This document shows positions 29,639 to 39,939 of a stretch of 64,000 nt of DNA, piece after piece. Position numbers and translations under genes: made by a program. Origin of the DNA: an uncultured Pelagibacteraceae bacterium (GTDB lineage Bacteria > Pseudomonadota > Alphaproteobacteria > Pelagibacterales > Pelagibacteraceae); the NCBI GenBank assembly GCA_902582345.1, contig CACHRU010000001.1:179943-243942 (forward strand), read 5' to 3'. The number at the start of each line of letters is the position of its first letter. Within the stretch, counting starts at the first letter, position 1. Under the pieces are notes generated by a model. That model searched no databases. It was not told the DNA's origin and saw only the letters and a program-made list of their open reading frames with translations.

Positions 29639-32381
29639 TAGTTTTTTTCTTTTGAATAATTTTTTCACATCTCATACATTTCTTTTCAACAATTTTCCAA
29701 CATCTCTCACATTTTACACCACTTGACTTTTTAACCAAAACCTTAATTTCATTTTTATTATCCTTATTAAAATTTCTTTTTGCTTTTGATGTAATGAAAT
29801 ATTCAGTTAGATCCAAATTTTCAAGTAAGTCATAATTCTTTTTATCAAGAAAGATTTCAATTTCTGCTTCCAAACTGGAACCGATAACTTTCTTTGATCT
29901 TTTTTCCTCTATAGCTATATTAACTGCTTGTTTAATTTTATTAAGACTCTCCCACTTATCATTTAGGTTTAAATTTGCCCAAGACTTAGGGATCTGTAAA
30001 AATTCATGTTCATGAATACTTTTATTGTCCTTTTTAATAAGATTATATATTTCCTCAGTTGTAAAAACTAAAATTGGAGCAAACCATTTAAGAAGTGTCT
30101 CAAGTATAACGTTTAAAACAATAATACAATCCTTTCTTTTTTTTGAATTTACATCATCACAATATAAGCAGTCTTTTCTGATATCGAAATAAAACGAAGA
30201 TAGGTCTAATGTACAAAAACTCAGTAGTTCCTTATACATTTTATGAAAATTATAAATCTTAAAGTTTTTATTAATCGTTTCATTCACATTAAAAATCCTA
30301 TTTAAAATATATCTCTCTAACTCAGGAAGTTCCTGAATATTTAATTTTTTTAAATCAGTTGGTTCAAAATTATCTTTTAAATTTCCTAATAAAAATCTAA
30401 AAGTATTTCTTATTTTTCTGTATGACTCCGCGTGTTGTTCTAGAATTATTTTATCAATTCTAAGATCTTCTGAATAGTCAGAAGACGCAACCCAAACTCT
30501 TAAAATATCAGCACCATATTTTTTTAAAATTTCTTCTGGTAAAATAACATTTCCAGCCGACTTAGACATTTTCATGCCTTTACCATCCACTACAAAACCA
30601 TGTGATAATATGCTTTCAAAAGGGGCTTTTCCTCTCGTGCCGCAAGACTCCAAAAGAGATGAGTGAAACCAACCTCTGTGCTGATCTGAACCCTCTAAAT
30701 ACATATCAGCTGGCCATTTCAAATCTCCTCTTTTCTCCAATACAAAGCTGTGGGTAGACCCACTATCAAACCAAACCTCGACTATATCATTTAATTTTTC
30801 ATAATCTTCCTCATTATATTCTTCTCCTAAAAATCTTTTTTTACCGTCTGTAAACCAACAATCGGATCCTTCTTTTTCATAAATATTTGCAATTCGATCT
30901 ATCACTTTTTGATCTCTTAGAGGTTCTTTGGTTTTTTTATTTATAAAAATAGGTAAAGGTACACCCCATACTCTTTGTCTAGATACGCACCAATCTGGTC
31001 TACTTTCTATCATAGAAAGCAGCCTTTCTTTTCCTTTAGCAGGGTAAAAATTTGTATTCTCAATAGCTTTGATTGCTTTATTTCTCAGAGATCCCTTGTC
31101 CATCGAAATAAACCATTGTGGTGTTGCCCTATAAATTAATGGTGCTTTAGATCTCCATGAATGAGGATAACTATGTTGAAGTTTATCGTCTTTAAGTAAT
31201 TTTTGTTCACTTTTTAATTTTTCAATTACTGGTAGGTCAGCTTTAAAGACGTGCAATTTTTCAAAATGAGGTATTTCATTTGTATAAAATCCAGAGTCAT
31301 CTACCGTATATTTTGACTCAATTTTATTTTTCAAACATAGATTAAAATCATCTACACCATGACTAGGGGCGCAATGCACTATGCCGGTTCCTTGTTCTAA
31401 ATTAACAAATGCTGCATCATACATGGGAATATTATAATCAAAACCGATCTTTTTAAATGGATGACTACATATTGTCGATTTTAAATCTTCTCCTTTAAAA
31501 TTTTTAATCAATTTATATTTTTCAATTTCACAGGACTTAATTACTTTTTCTAATAAATTTTTTGCTACTACTATTCTTTTTTCTTTAAAGTTATCTAATT
31601 CAGAAATTTCAACTAAAGAGTATTCAAGAGATTTATTGTAAGCTAAAGCTTTATTAGCTGGTATTGTCCAAGGTGTCGTGGTCCAGATTATAATATTTGC
31701 ATCTTTTAAAAAATCTTTGTCTGTTTGTGTAATCTTAAATGCTACATAAATTGTATTTGAAATATGGTCTTTGTATTCAACCTCTGCATCTGCCAAAGCA
31801 GTTTTTTCAACTGTCGACCATAACACAGGCTTGAACCCTTGATATAAGGTTTTATTCATCAAAAATTTACCAAGCTCCCTCACAATTTGTGCTTCACCTT
31901 GAAAACTCATAGTGGAGTAATAATTTTTAAAGTCTCCTATTACTCCTAATCTTTTAAATTCTTTCGCTTGTATATCTATCCATTTTTTTGCAAAATCTCT
32001 GCACTCGTTCCTGAAATCTTTTACAGGAACTTCATCTTTATTTTTTTTATTTTTTTTATATTTTTCTTCTATTTTCCATTCTATCGGAAGGCCGTGACAG
32101 TCCCAACCAGGTACGTATATTGAGTCTTGCCCCGACATTTGATGAAATCTTGTAATAATATCTTTTAATATTTTATTAAGGGCTGTGCCCATATGAATAT
32201 TTCCATTTGCGTAAGGTGGTCCGTCATGTAGTACAAATTTTTTTCGACCTTTTGAATTGTTCCTTAACTTTTTAAAAATTTCGCCCTTTTCCCAATTTTC
32301 AACAATGCCGGGTTCTTTCGACGGTAAATTAGCTTTCATAGAAAAAATGGTTTTGGGTAACTGGATTGTATCTTTTGACAT
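29628..32381 (-). CDS. ileS: isoleucyl-tRNA synthetase
   Basis: Charges tRNA-Ile. It is 917 aa. The class I signature appears as PYANGNIHMGTALNK and KGMKMSKSAGN. The editing domain contains IIWTTTPWTIPANKALAY. A C-terminal zinc finger, VKCERCWKIVEKKCMRCEKI, is kept. It is 3 bp downstream of ribF and overlaps lspA. Confidence 0.97.
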   Translation of the reverse strand: MSKDTIQLPKTIFSMKANLPSKEPGIVENWEKGEIFKKLRNNSKGRKKFVLHDGPPYANGNIHMGTALNKILKDIITRFHQMSGQDSIYVPGWDCHGLPIEWKIEEKYKKNKKNKDEVPVKDFRNECRDFAKKWIDIQAKEFKRLGVIGDFKNYYSTMSFQGEAQIVRELGKFLMNKTLYQGFKPVLWSTVEKTALADAEVEYKDHISNTIYVAFKITQTDKDFLKDANIIIWTTTPWTIPANKALAYNKSLEYSLVEISELDNFKEKRIVVAKNLLEKVIKSCEIEKYKLIKNFKGEDLKSTICSHPFKKIGFDYNIPMYDAAFVNLEQGTGIVHCAPSHGVDDFNLCLKNKIESKYTVDDSGFYTNEIPHFEKLHVFKADLPVIEKLKSEQKLLKDDKLQHSYPHSWRSKAPLIYRATPQWFISMDKGSLRNKAIKAIENTNFYPAKGKERLLSMIESRPDWCVSRQRVWGVPLPIFINKKTKEPLRDQKVIDRIANIYEKEGSDCWFTDGKKRFLGEEYNEEDYEKLNDIVEVWFDSGSTHSFVLEKRGDLKWPADMYLEGSDQHRGWFHSSLLESCGTRGKAPFESILSHGFVVDGKGMKMSKSAGNVILPEEILKKYGADILRVWVASSDYSEDLRIDKIILEQHAESYRKIRNTFRFLLGNLKDNFEPTDLKKLNIQELPELERYILNRIFNVNETINKNFKIYNFHKMYKELLSFCTLDLSSFYFDIRKDCLYCDDVNSKKRKDCIIVLNVILETLLKWFAPILVFTTEEIYNLIKKDNKSIHEHEFLQIPKSWANLNLNDKWESLNKIKQAVNIAIEEKRSKKVIGSSLEAEIEIFLDKKNYDLLENLDLTEYFITSKAKRNFNKDNKNEIKVLVKKSSGVKCERCWKIVEKKCMRCEKIIQKKKTNGS

Positions 32382-32384
32382 AAA

Positions 32385-33287
32385 TTATTTTTTGGCTTTA
32401 ATAATATCCTTTTTAATTTGAAATTTTAATTCATTAATATTTTTAAATTTTTTTTCTTTTCTAATAAATTTTAAAAAATTTACTATTATCTCCTTTTTAT
32501 ATAAATTTGAATTTATTCCAAATATATTCACCTCTAAAAGTATATTTTTACCACTAAAAGTAGGTCTATAACCTACGTTGGCAATACCTTTTTTTATTTT
32601 TTTTCCGATTTGGATTGAAACAGAATAAACTCCCAGTTTCGGGATGACATAATCTGTTAGTTCAAGATTACAAGTAGGAAAACCTATTTTTCTTCCTCTA
32701 CGTTCACCCTTAATTACTTTTCCTCTTACGCTCCAATTTCTTCCTAGAGATTTATTAACTTCATAAATTTTACCTAAAGAAATTTTTTTTCTAATTATAG
32801 TTGATGATAATATTTTTCTTTTTTGTTTAAAAGGTAAAGAAATAAATGTTTTATAATTAAAGAATTTTTCAAATTTTTTTAAAGTACTTATATTACCCTT
32901 TCTATTTTTTCCAAACCTAAAATTTTTACTCACGAAAACAAATTTTGCATTAAGGTTTTCATAAATAATTTTTTTAATAAACATTTTAGGAGAAAGATTT
33001 GAAAATCTTTTATTAAAATTTATTATTTTTAAAAAATTTGGTCCTATTTTTTTTAAGTTATCAACTTTTTGGTCAAAGGTATTTATTCGATGATTTTTTA
33101 TATTTTTATTAAAAAACATCACAGGTATCGGCTCAAATGTGACAACACCAAAACTTAAATTGTTTTTTTTTGCTTTTAATTTAGCGTCATTTAAAACTTT
33201 CTGGTGGCCCAAATGAACTCCATCAAAGTTTCCTATGGCAATGACAGATTTTAAATAATTTTTCTTTGAATTTTTTAAAATTTTCAT
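32385..33287 (-). CDS. ribF: bifunctional riboflavin kinase / FAD synthetase
   Basis: Makes FMN and FAD from riboflavin. It is 300 aa. The N-terminal nucleotidyltransferase has VIAIGNFDGVHLGHQKVL. The C-terminal kinase has RGRKIGFPTCNLEL and KGIANVGYRPTF. It lies between a HAD phosphatase and ileS, all within 3 bp of each other. Confidence 0.95.
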   Translation of the reverse strand: MKILKNSKKNYLKSVIAIGNFDGVHLGHQKVLNDAKLKAKKNNLSFGVVTFEPIPVMFFNKNIKNHRINTFDQKVDNLKKIGPNFLKIINFNKRFSNLSPKMFIKKIIYENLNAKFVFVSKNFRFGKNRKGNISTLKKFEKFFNYKTFISLPFKQKRKILSSTIIRKKISLGKIYEVNKSLGRNWSVRGKVIKGERRGRKIGFPTCNLELTDYVIPKLGVYSVSIQIGKKIKKGIANVGYRPTFSGKNILLEVNIFGINSNLYKKEIIVNFLKFIRKEKKFKNINELKFQIKKDIIKAKK

Positions 33288-33288
33288 A

Positions 33289-34095
33289 TCACCAAATTAA
33301 CTCTCTTTGAAAATAATTTATATTAACATTATAATTTTTCAATAATTTTAATAATTCTTTGTCATTTTTAAATTCTGCTCTATGAACTCCGTTAGTTATA
33401 AAAAGTGAGTCCATATTGATATTATTTGCCCCCTTGATATCTGTTCTTAAATTATCACCAATAATTAAATTTTTTTTTTTCATGTCTAAACATATATTAT
33501 AAATTTCTTTATGAGGTTTACCAAAATAAATTACTTCACCTCCTATATCTTTAAAAATTTCAGCAATCTTACCAGCGCAAAACTCTACCTTTGAGCCCCT
33601 GTGTACCGTTAAATCTGGATTGGTACATATCAGTTTTTTTTTTGAATATTTTTCTAATAAAGATTTATAAAAATTTAAATCTTCCATCTGATCGTCGAAC
33701 AAACCAGTACATAAAATAAAGTCACATTGTTCAATTTCTGTTTTTTCTATATTTAGTCCTGAATATAAAACATTGTCTCTCTCTGGTCCAAGATGAAAAA
33801 ACTTTTTACCGTAATTTTCTTTTTCTAGTGAAATTCGAGCTGCTTGACCTGATGTCATAACATTTTTTAAATATTTTTTTTCCATTTGTAATTTCTCTAG
33901 AAATTTTACAACACTTGCACTTGGTCTAGGTGCGTTCGATAAAAAAATTATTTCTTTACCTTTATCGTTAAGTTTTTCAATAACTTCAGTTGCACCTGGA
34001 TTTAGTCGTATTCCGTTATGGACCACTCCCCACAGGTCTATGATGAAAGCATCATACTGGTTGTAAATTTCAGATAAATTTTCGAGTTTTTTCAA
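33289..34095 (-). CDS. HAD class IIA phosphatase (TIGR01459-like)
   Basis: It is 268 aa. The nucleophile motif is AFIIDLWGVVHNGIRLNPGA, with the C2A cap, motif II FLSNAPRPSASVVKFLEKL, and the C-terminal FGKPHKEIYNI ... LIIGDNLRTDIKGAN. It resembles alphaproteobacterial NagD-like phosphatases of unknown substrate that often lie beside ribF. It is divergent from groES with 151 bp between. Confidence 0.87.
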   Translation of the reverse strand: MKKLENLSEIYNQYDAFIIDLWGVVHNGIRLNPGATEVIEKLNDKGKEIIFLSNAPRPSASVVKFLEKLQMEKKYLKNVMTSGQAARISLEKENYGKKFFHLGPERDNVLYSGLNIEKTEIEQCDFILCTGLFDDQMEDLNFYKSLLEKYSKKKLICTNPDLTVHRGSKVEFCAGKIAEIFKDIGGEVIYFGKPHKEIYNICLDMKKKNLIIGDNLRTDIKGANNINMDSLFITNGVHRAEFKNDKELLKLLKNYNVNINYFQRELIW

Positions 34096-34187
34096 TTTTT
34101 TACGGTCCTTTTTAAGGCTTTTATAAGAAAGTTAGCAAAATATAGCAATATTAGAGACTTTTGGGCATCAAAAATTAATTTAAAAGA

Positions 34188-34215
34188 CTTGAAATTTTGT
34201 CAAAACTCACCATAT
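34188..34215 (+). promoter_or_regulatory. candidate heat-shock (sigma-32 type) promoter of groESL
   Basis: CTTGAAA at 34188-34194 and CACCATAT at 34208-34215 are 13 bp apart, a close match to the CTTGAAA / CCCCATnT pair of RpoH promoters. Transcription would start about 10 nt later, leaving a 20-25 nt leader before groES. No CIRCE inverted repeat was seen. Confidence 0.65.
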
Positions 34216-34246
34216 CAAGGCTACAAACGAATTTATGGAGTAAAAT

Positions 34247-34543
34247 ATGAAATTTAAGCCACTACACGACAGAGTTTTAATAAAGGTTCTAGACAGCGAT
34301 GAAAAAACTGCAGGCGGCATTATTATCCCAGATACAGCAAAGGAAAAGCCACAAGAAGGTGAAGTCGTGGCTGTTGGCAGTGGAGCAAAAACAGAAAATG
34401 GTAAATCGGTTCCTATGGACGTAAAAGTGGGTGATATCGTTTTATTCGGAAAATGGTCGGGAACAGAAGTTAAAATTGATGGAAAAGAATATAGCATAAT
34501 GAAAGAGTCCGACATAATGGGAATTTCAAAAAGTAAAAAATAA
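34247..34543 (+). CDS. groES: co-chaperonin GroES
   Basis: The 98-aa lid of the GroEL folding chamber. [42 protein letters not shown] is the family N-terminus with mobile loop; [20 protein letters not shown] follows. The ribosome site is atggagt. It is 21 bp before groEL, with a good gaaggga site for groEL in the gap. Confidence 0.98.
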   Translation: MKFKPLHDRVLIKVLDSDEKTAGGIIIPDTAKEKPQEGEVVAVGSGAKTENGKSVPMDVKVGDIVLFGKWSGTEVKIDGKEYSIMKESDIMGISKSKK

Positions 34544-36223
<1,680 letters not shown>

Positions 36224-36229
36224 TTTTAC

Positions 36230-36907
36230 CTACATCAAAGAATTTAAAAAAGGCTGCAACTTCGCAGCCTTTTTTTTTGCAAAAAATAAACACGCTGTTG
36301 AATTTAAAATTAACCCATCTTTAAGTACCCTTAAATTGTTATCAGCTAAAGTTTTGCCAGTTGAAGTGATATCTGTAATAATTTCTGAAGATCCTATAAA
36401 TGGGTATGTTTCTGTGGCTCCGAGACTTGGAATAATTTTATATTGAGTAACTCCTTTAGAAATCAAAAAATCATTAGTTAAATTTGGATATTTGGTAGCA
36501 ACTCTTAATCTTGTATTTCTTTTAGACTTAATGTCAAAAGCTACTTCCTCAAGGTCAGCAATTGTTTGTACATCTATCCAATCATCTGGGACTGCAACAA
36601 CTAAATTTGCATTTCCAAAGTCAAGTCTTCGCTTAATCACAATCTTATCCCTTAGATTTTTATCAGATTCATTCAGAAGATCTAATCCAGATACACCTAT
36701 GTCTAAAGTACCATCACTTAATCTCTGAATAATTTCTTTTGCGTGAAGAAAAATTACCTTGATATTAGAATTATTTTCAATATTTCCAAAATAATTTCTC
36801 TCTTTTTCACTTTGTAAAATTTTTAATCCACTTTTATTAAAAAAAGATATTGTTTTGTCTCTTAATCTTCCTTTGCTGGGTAATCCTATACTAATTTTAT
36901 CTTTCAT
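36230..36907 (-). CDS. hisG: ATP phosphoribosyltransferase, short form
   Basis: The first step of histidine synthesis. At 225 aa it is the short HisG, which needs HisZ for regulation. ISIGLPSKGRLRDKTISFF, the DIGVSGLDLLNE motif and YPFIGSSEIITDITSTGKTLADN (PRPP loop) are present. It overlaps hisZ by 4 bp. Its last residues (AKKKAAKLQPF) are encoded by the groEL terminator hairpin. Confidence 0.95.
   Translation of the reverse strand: MKDKISIGLPSKGRLRDKTISFFNKSGLKILQSEKERNYFGNIENNSNIKVIFLHAKEIIQRLSDGTLDIGVSGLDLLNESDKNLRDKIVIKRRLDFGNANLVVAVPDDWIDVQTIADLEEVAFDIKSKRNTRLRVATKYPNLTNDFLISKGVTQYKIIPSLGATETYPFIGSSEIITDITSTGKTLADNNLRVLKDGLILNSTACLFFAKKKAAKLQPFLNSLM
36251..36278 (+). terminator. groEL rho-independent terminator, inside hisG
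   Basis: A perfect 7-bp stem, AGGCTGC / GCAGCCT, with a 6-nt loop is followed by a run of nine T. The hairpin lies wholly within the last codons of hisG on the other strand. An A run precedes it, so the minus strand also reads as hairpin plus six T. Confidence 0.88.
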
Positions 36908-37941
36908 ATATTTTTTAAGTTAATTGCTGCTCCTACTGCTGGAATATTTTTTTTAGCACCTAAACTTTTTAACAGATCGTCATAACGACCACCTCTTGCG
37001 ATTTCTTTCTTTCCCGAAAATACCTCGAATACTATTCCTGTATAATATTCTACGTCTCTACCAAAATTAGTGATAAAATTTATATCATCTTTTATCTTTT
37101 TTAGATTTTGAATAGATTTAAAATCTTTGAAAATATTCTTTTTTAAATTATTCTTTTTTGCAAAATCTAATAATTTATCGTCAAGCATAGATAACTTGCA
37201 GTTTATTTTTAAATATGATTTTATAATTTTTACAATTTGTTTCCCATCACTAAAAGATCTTGGATCTTTAATTTTTTTTTCAAATCTATTTAAAATTTCC
37301 AATATTGATCTTCCGGCAATTAATTTGTCCTGATCTAACTTTTTCATCTCATAGAACTTCTTTTTATCAGTATCAAATGTAACAGCATCAATATCTGTAT
37401 TTTCTTCTAATCGTATTAAAAGTTCTTCAAAATAACTTGGTCTCCAAAAATGTCTTATTAATCTTAATTTCCATCTTTCAGGCATATCAAGCGAGTTAAT
37501 TAAACTTTTGAATAAATTTATATCACCAACTTTAATTTGAATTTTTTTATTATTTATTTTTTTTGCTGCACTTAAAATTGTACTGATCACTTTATAATCA
37601 TCATGAATTCGATTTTTTGAGCCAAAGATCTCTATACCTAATTGATCATTGATAAAATTAGAACCTTTATTATTAGATCTTCTATATGCTTGACCGGAAT
37701 AATAAATTTTTGAAGAAGATTTTTTTTTCAAAAAGCTTATACAAGATGCAACCGTTAAATCGGGTCTCAAACACATAGTTTTTCCATCTTCTCTTTTAAA
37801 AGTAAGCATGGATCGTCTAAATTTTTCCCCTGATCTCTCGATTATATACTCGGAGTCAAGTAAAACATCTGGTTCTGACAAAACAAAACTATTTTTCTTG
37901 AAAATTTTAATTATGACTTCAGATAATTTTTTTGATTTCAT
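36904..37941 (-). CDS. hisZ: ATP phosphoribosyltransferase regulatory subunit
   Basis: A 345-aa HisS paralogue without aminoacylation function. Class II motif regions are recognisable (CLRPDLTVASCISF, YYSGQAYRR, GRDVEYYTGIVFEVFSG, ARGGRYDDLLKSLG). It pairs with short HisG in the hetero-octamer. It overlaps the end of hisS by 23 bp and hisG by 4 bp, giving the order hisS-hisZ-hisG. Confidence 0.92.
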   Translation of the reverse strand: MKSKKLSEVIIKIFKKNSFVLSEPDVLLDSEYIIERSGEKFRRSMLTFKREDGKTMCLRPDLTVASCISFLKKKSSSKIYYSGQAYRRSNNKGSNFINDQLGIEIFGSKNRIHDDYKVISTILSAAKKINNKKIQIKVGDINLFKSLINSLDMPERWKLRLIRHFWRPSYFEELLIRLEENTDIDAVTFDTDKKKFYEMKKLDQDKLIAGRSILEILNRFEKKIKDPRSFSDGKQIVKIIKSYLKINCKLSMLDDKLLDFAKKNNLKKNIFKDFKSIQNLKKIKDDINFITNFGRDVEYYTGIVFEVFSGKKEIARGGRYDDLLKSLGAKKNIPAVGAAINLKNI

Positions 37942-39253
37942 TAACTAATTCCTTTATTTCAATTGATCTTTCATCTCCTGAACTTAAATTTCTTAAAGTA
38001 GGTTTACCTGATTTAATTTCATCTTCGCCATATAAAATTACAGCCGGAGAGTTGATTTTATTTGCATATTCCATTTGTTTTTTTAATTTACCTTCGCCAG
38101 GATATATTTCGGTACTTACACCAGCTTCTCTTAATAATTTTTGTAAATCGATGTATTCCTTCATAGAGTTTTTACTAAATACACAAATCACAACAGGTTT
38201 AGATTGTTTAATTTTAAATTCCTTTTTTTGCATCAATGCATAAACTAATCGATCTAAACCTATTGATATACCGGTGGCAGGAGCATCATAGTTACCAAAA
38301 TTATTGACTAAATTATCATATCTACCCCCGCCACCGATTGAACCAAATTGAATTACTTGACCTTTATTATTTTTAACATCAAATTTCAAATTCACCTCAA
38401 AAATTACACCAGTGTAATATTCAAGCCCTCTTATAATCGAGGGATCAAATTCGAAATTACTGAAATTATAATTTTTAAAAATTTTAAATATTTCTTCTAA
38501 GTCTTGTGTTTCCGGTAACTTTTTCTTCAACTCATTTTCTATAATCTCAATATTCTTCGAACTTAAGTTTGCTCCTTTTGTAAAGTCTCCAGATTTATCT
38601 TTCCTGCCTTCGCCTAACAATTGTTTAACCCCGTTCCATCCAAGTCTATCAATTTTATCTAAAGCTCTTAAAGAAGAAAGTTTTTGCTGTTCATCTTTAA
38701 TATTAATTTTTTTGAATAATTCTTCAGTTATTTTTCTTGATGAAATTTTTATTACATATTCCGACTTAAGTAGACCACATTTTTCAAGAATTTCTGAAAT
38801 CATCACACATAATTCTGCATCAGCTTGCAAACTTTTGGTTCCGACAAAATCAGCATCAAATTGTAAGAATTCTCTGAATCTTCCTGGTCCAGGTTTTTCG
38901 TTTCGCCAGACTGTCCCAAGTTGATATCTTTTAAACGGTTTTGGAATTTCTAGATAATTTTTTGCTACATACCTTGCTAAGGGTGCAGTAAGATCATACC
39001 TTAAAGATAGCCATTTACTCTCATCTTTAAATGAAAAGACACCTCCATCTGGTCTATCTTTATCAGGTAAAAATTTTCCAATGCTTTCCGTATACTCGAA
39101 ACTTGGTGTTTCAAGATATTTAAATCCATACCGAATCATAACTTCTTTGATATTAGAAATTATAAAATCACGTACGAGCAATTCTTTTTCTTGTCTATCA
39201 ATAAACCCTAATGGTAAATCTTTTAAAGGTTTGTTTTTTTTATTTTTCGTCAT
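37919..39253 (-). CDS. hisS: histidyl-tRNA synthetase
   Basis: Charges tRNA-His. The ORF track extends it through the tRNA gene; the genuine start is ATG 39253, giving 444 aa that begin just before KDLPLGFIDR. Motif 2 is FKRYQLGTVWRNEKPGPGRFREFLQFDAD and the His-specific region is RGLEYYTGVIFEV; GGGGRYDNL is motif 3-like. The start lies 4 nt after the tRNA CCA end, with no Shine-Dalgarno sequence, so it is either leaderless after processing or translated from the unprocessed transcript. Confidence 0.94.
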   Translation of the reverse strand: MTKNKKNKPLKDLPLGFIDRQEKELLVRDFIISNIKEVMIRYGFKYLETPSFEYTESIGKFLPDKDRPDGGVFSFKDESKWLSLRYDLTAPLARYVAKNYLEIPKPFKRYQLGTVWRNEKPGPGRFREFLQFDADFVGTKSLQADAELCVMISEILEKCGLLKSEYVIKISSRKITEELFKKINIKDEQQKLSSLRALDKIDRLGWNGVKQLLGEGRKDKSGDFTKGANLSSKNIEIIENELKKKLPETQDLEEIFKIFKNYNFSNFEFDPSIIRGLEYYTGVIFEVNLKFDVKNNKGQVIQFGSIGGGGRYDNLVNNFGNYDAPATGISIGLDRLVYALMQKKEFKIKQSKPVVICVFSKNSMKEYIDLQKLLREAGVSTEIYPGEGKLKKQMEYANKINSPAVILYGEDEIKSGKPTLRNLSSGDERSIEIKELVNEIKKII

Positions 39254-39257
39254 TGTT

Positions 39258-39334
39258 TGGTACAGCAGGGTGGATTCGAACCACCGACCCCTAGTTCCAC
39301 AAACTAGTGCTCTAACCAACTGAGCTACTGCTGC
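39258..39334 (-). tRNA. tRNA-His (GTG anticodon)
   Basis: On the minus strand it begins GCAGCAGTAGCTCAG, has anticodon stem-loop CTAGT-TTGTGGA-ACTAG with GTG, T arm GGTGGTTCGAATCCACC, and an encoded CCA. The base before G1 is T and the end is T72-A73-CCA, so G-1 is not encoded and the first pair is G1:U72 with discriminator A73. It sits immediately before hisS. Confidence 0.95.
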
Positions 39335-39565
39335 ATAACTCCTTTTTATATTAATTATTAATAAATTTATATTTTAAAATTATGTAATGATTTAGCTAAG
39401 CAATAGCCTAGCGTGCATTCTGTGAGAATGTGAATTATTTTGGAATGTATTTTTTATAAACATTAATACCTATGTAGGAAAAAAATGTGTCTTTTTCAAG
39501 GATTAATTAACGGGACGAGCTCAAAAAGCCTTTGTCCCGCTAATTATAGTTTGGAAAATTTAGAA
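39335..39565. other. 231-bp noncoding stretch between cold-shock gene and tRNA-His
   Basis: No ORF of note is seen. It should hold the promoter for tRNA-His-hisS-hisZ-hisG. On the minus strand TTGAAA (39494-39499) and TACATA (39471-39476) are 17 bp apart, a weak match. Downstream of that two small hairpins, CATTCT/AGAATG (39416-39430) and GCTA/TAGC (39395-39412), precede the tRNA. They are unexplained. Confidence 0.5.
39511..39539 (-). terminator. hairpin downstream of the cold-shock gene, possible terminator
   Basis: CGGGAC / GTCCCG pair around a 17-nt loop that has a further short GCT/AGC pairing. It lies about 26 bp past the cold-shock stop codon. The bases after it are TTAATTAA rather than a pure T run, so it could also be a 3' stabilising hairpin. 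Confidence 0.5.
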
Positions 39566-39778
39566 TTAAGATGTTTTCTGCAATTTAACTGCAGCAGGAC
39601 CTTTTTCCGTGCTTTCCACTTCGAACGTTAGCTCATCACCTTCGTTTAAATATTTTAAACCAGCTTCTCTAACAGCTGAAGAATGAACGAACACGTCTTT
39701 TTCTTTGTCTTCTCGCTCAATGAAACCATATCCTTTAGTACCATTGAACCACTTTACTTTACCTTTTAGTGTACTCAT
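39566..39778 (-). CDS. cspA: cold-shock domain protein
   Basis: A 70-aa single-stranded nucleic-acid chaperone. RNP1 is KGYGFIER and RNP2 is DVFVHSSAV; the start [19 protein letters not shown] is standard. Ribosome site aagga lies about 9 nt before ATG. The long AT-rich 5' leader and perfect TTGACA upstream suggest strong expression. Confidence 0.96.
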   Translation of the reverse strand: MSTLKGKVKWFNGTKGYGFIEREDKEKDVFVHSSAVREAGLKYLNEGDELTFEVESTEKGPAAVKLQKTS

Positions 39779-39849
39779 TATTTACTTATCCTTATTGTTA
39801 TTTAACTTATGCTAATTTAAAACTAATATAATTAATTTAAACTAACCCT

Positions 39850-39882
39850 GCCTCTTTACTAAAATTAGCTAGATAATGTCAA
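39850..39882 (-). promoter_or_regulatory. candidate promoter of the cold-shock gene
   Basis: A perfect -35 TTGACA (minus strand, 39877-39882) is followed 15-18 bp later by several A/T-rich -10 candidates (such as TAAAGA); none is a clear TATAAT. The transcript would carry a leader of roughly 65-75 nt, as is common for cold-shock genes. Confidence 0.5.
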
Positions 39883-39939
39883 GAATTGATTGCAGTTTTT
39901 CAAATATATTTGCATATATTGTCTATTTTGCCACAAGAT

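Noticed and set aside
39254-39319. N-terminal extension of hisS in the ORF track (MVRALVCGTRGRWF...)
   Set aside because: It is translated from the tRNA-His gene; HisRS homology begins just after ATG 39253.
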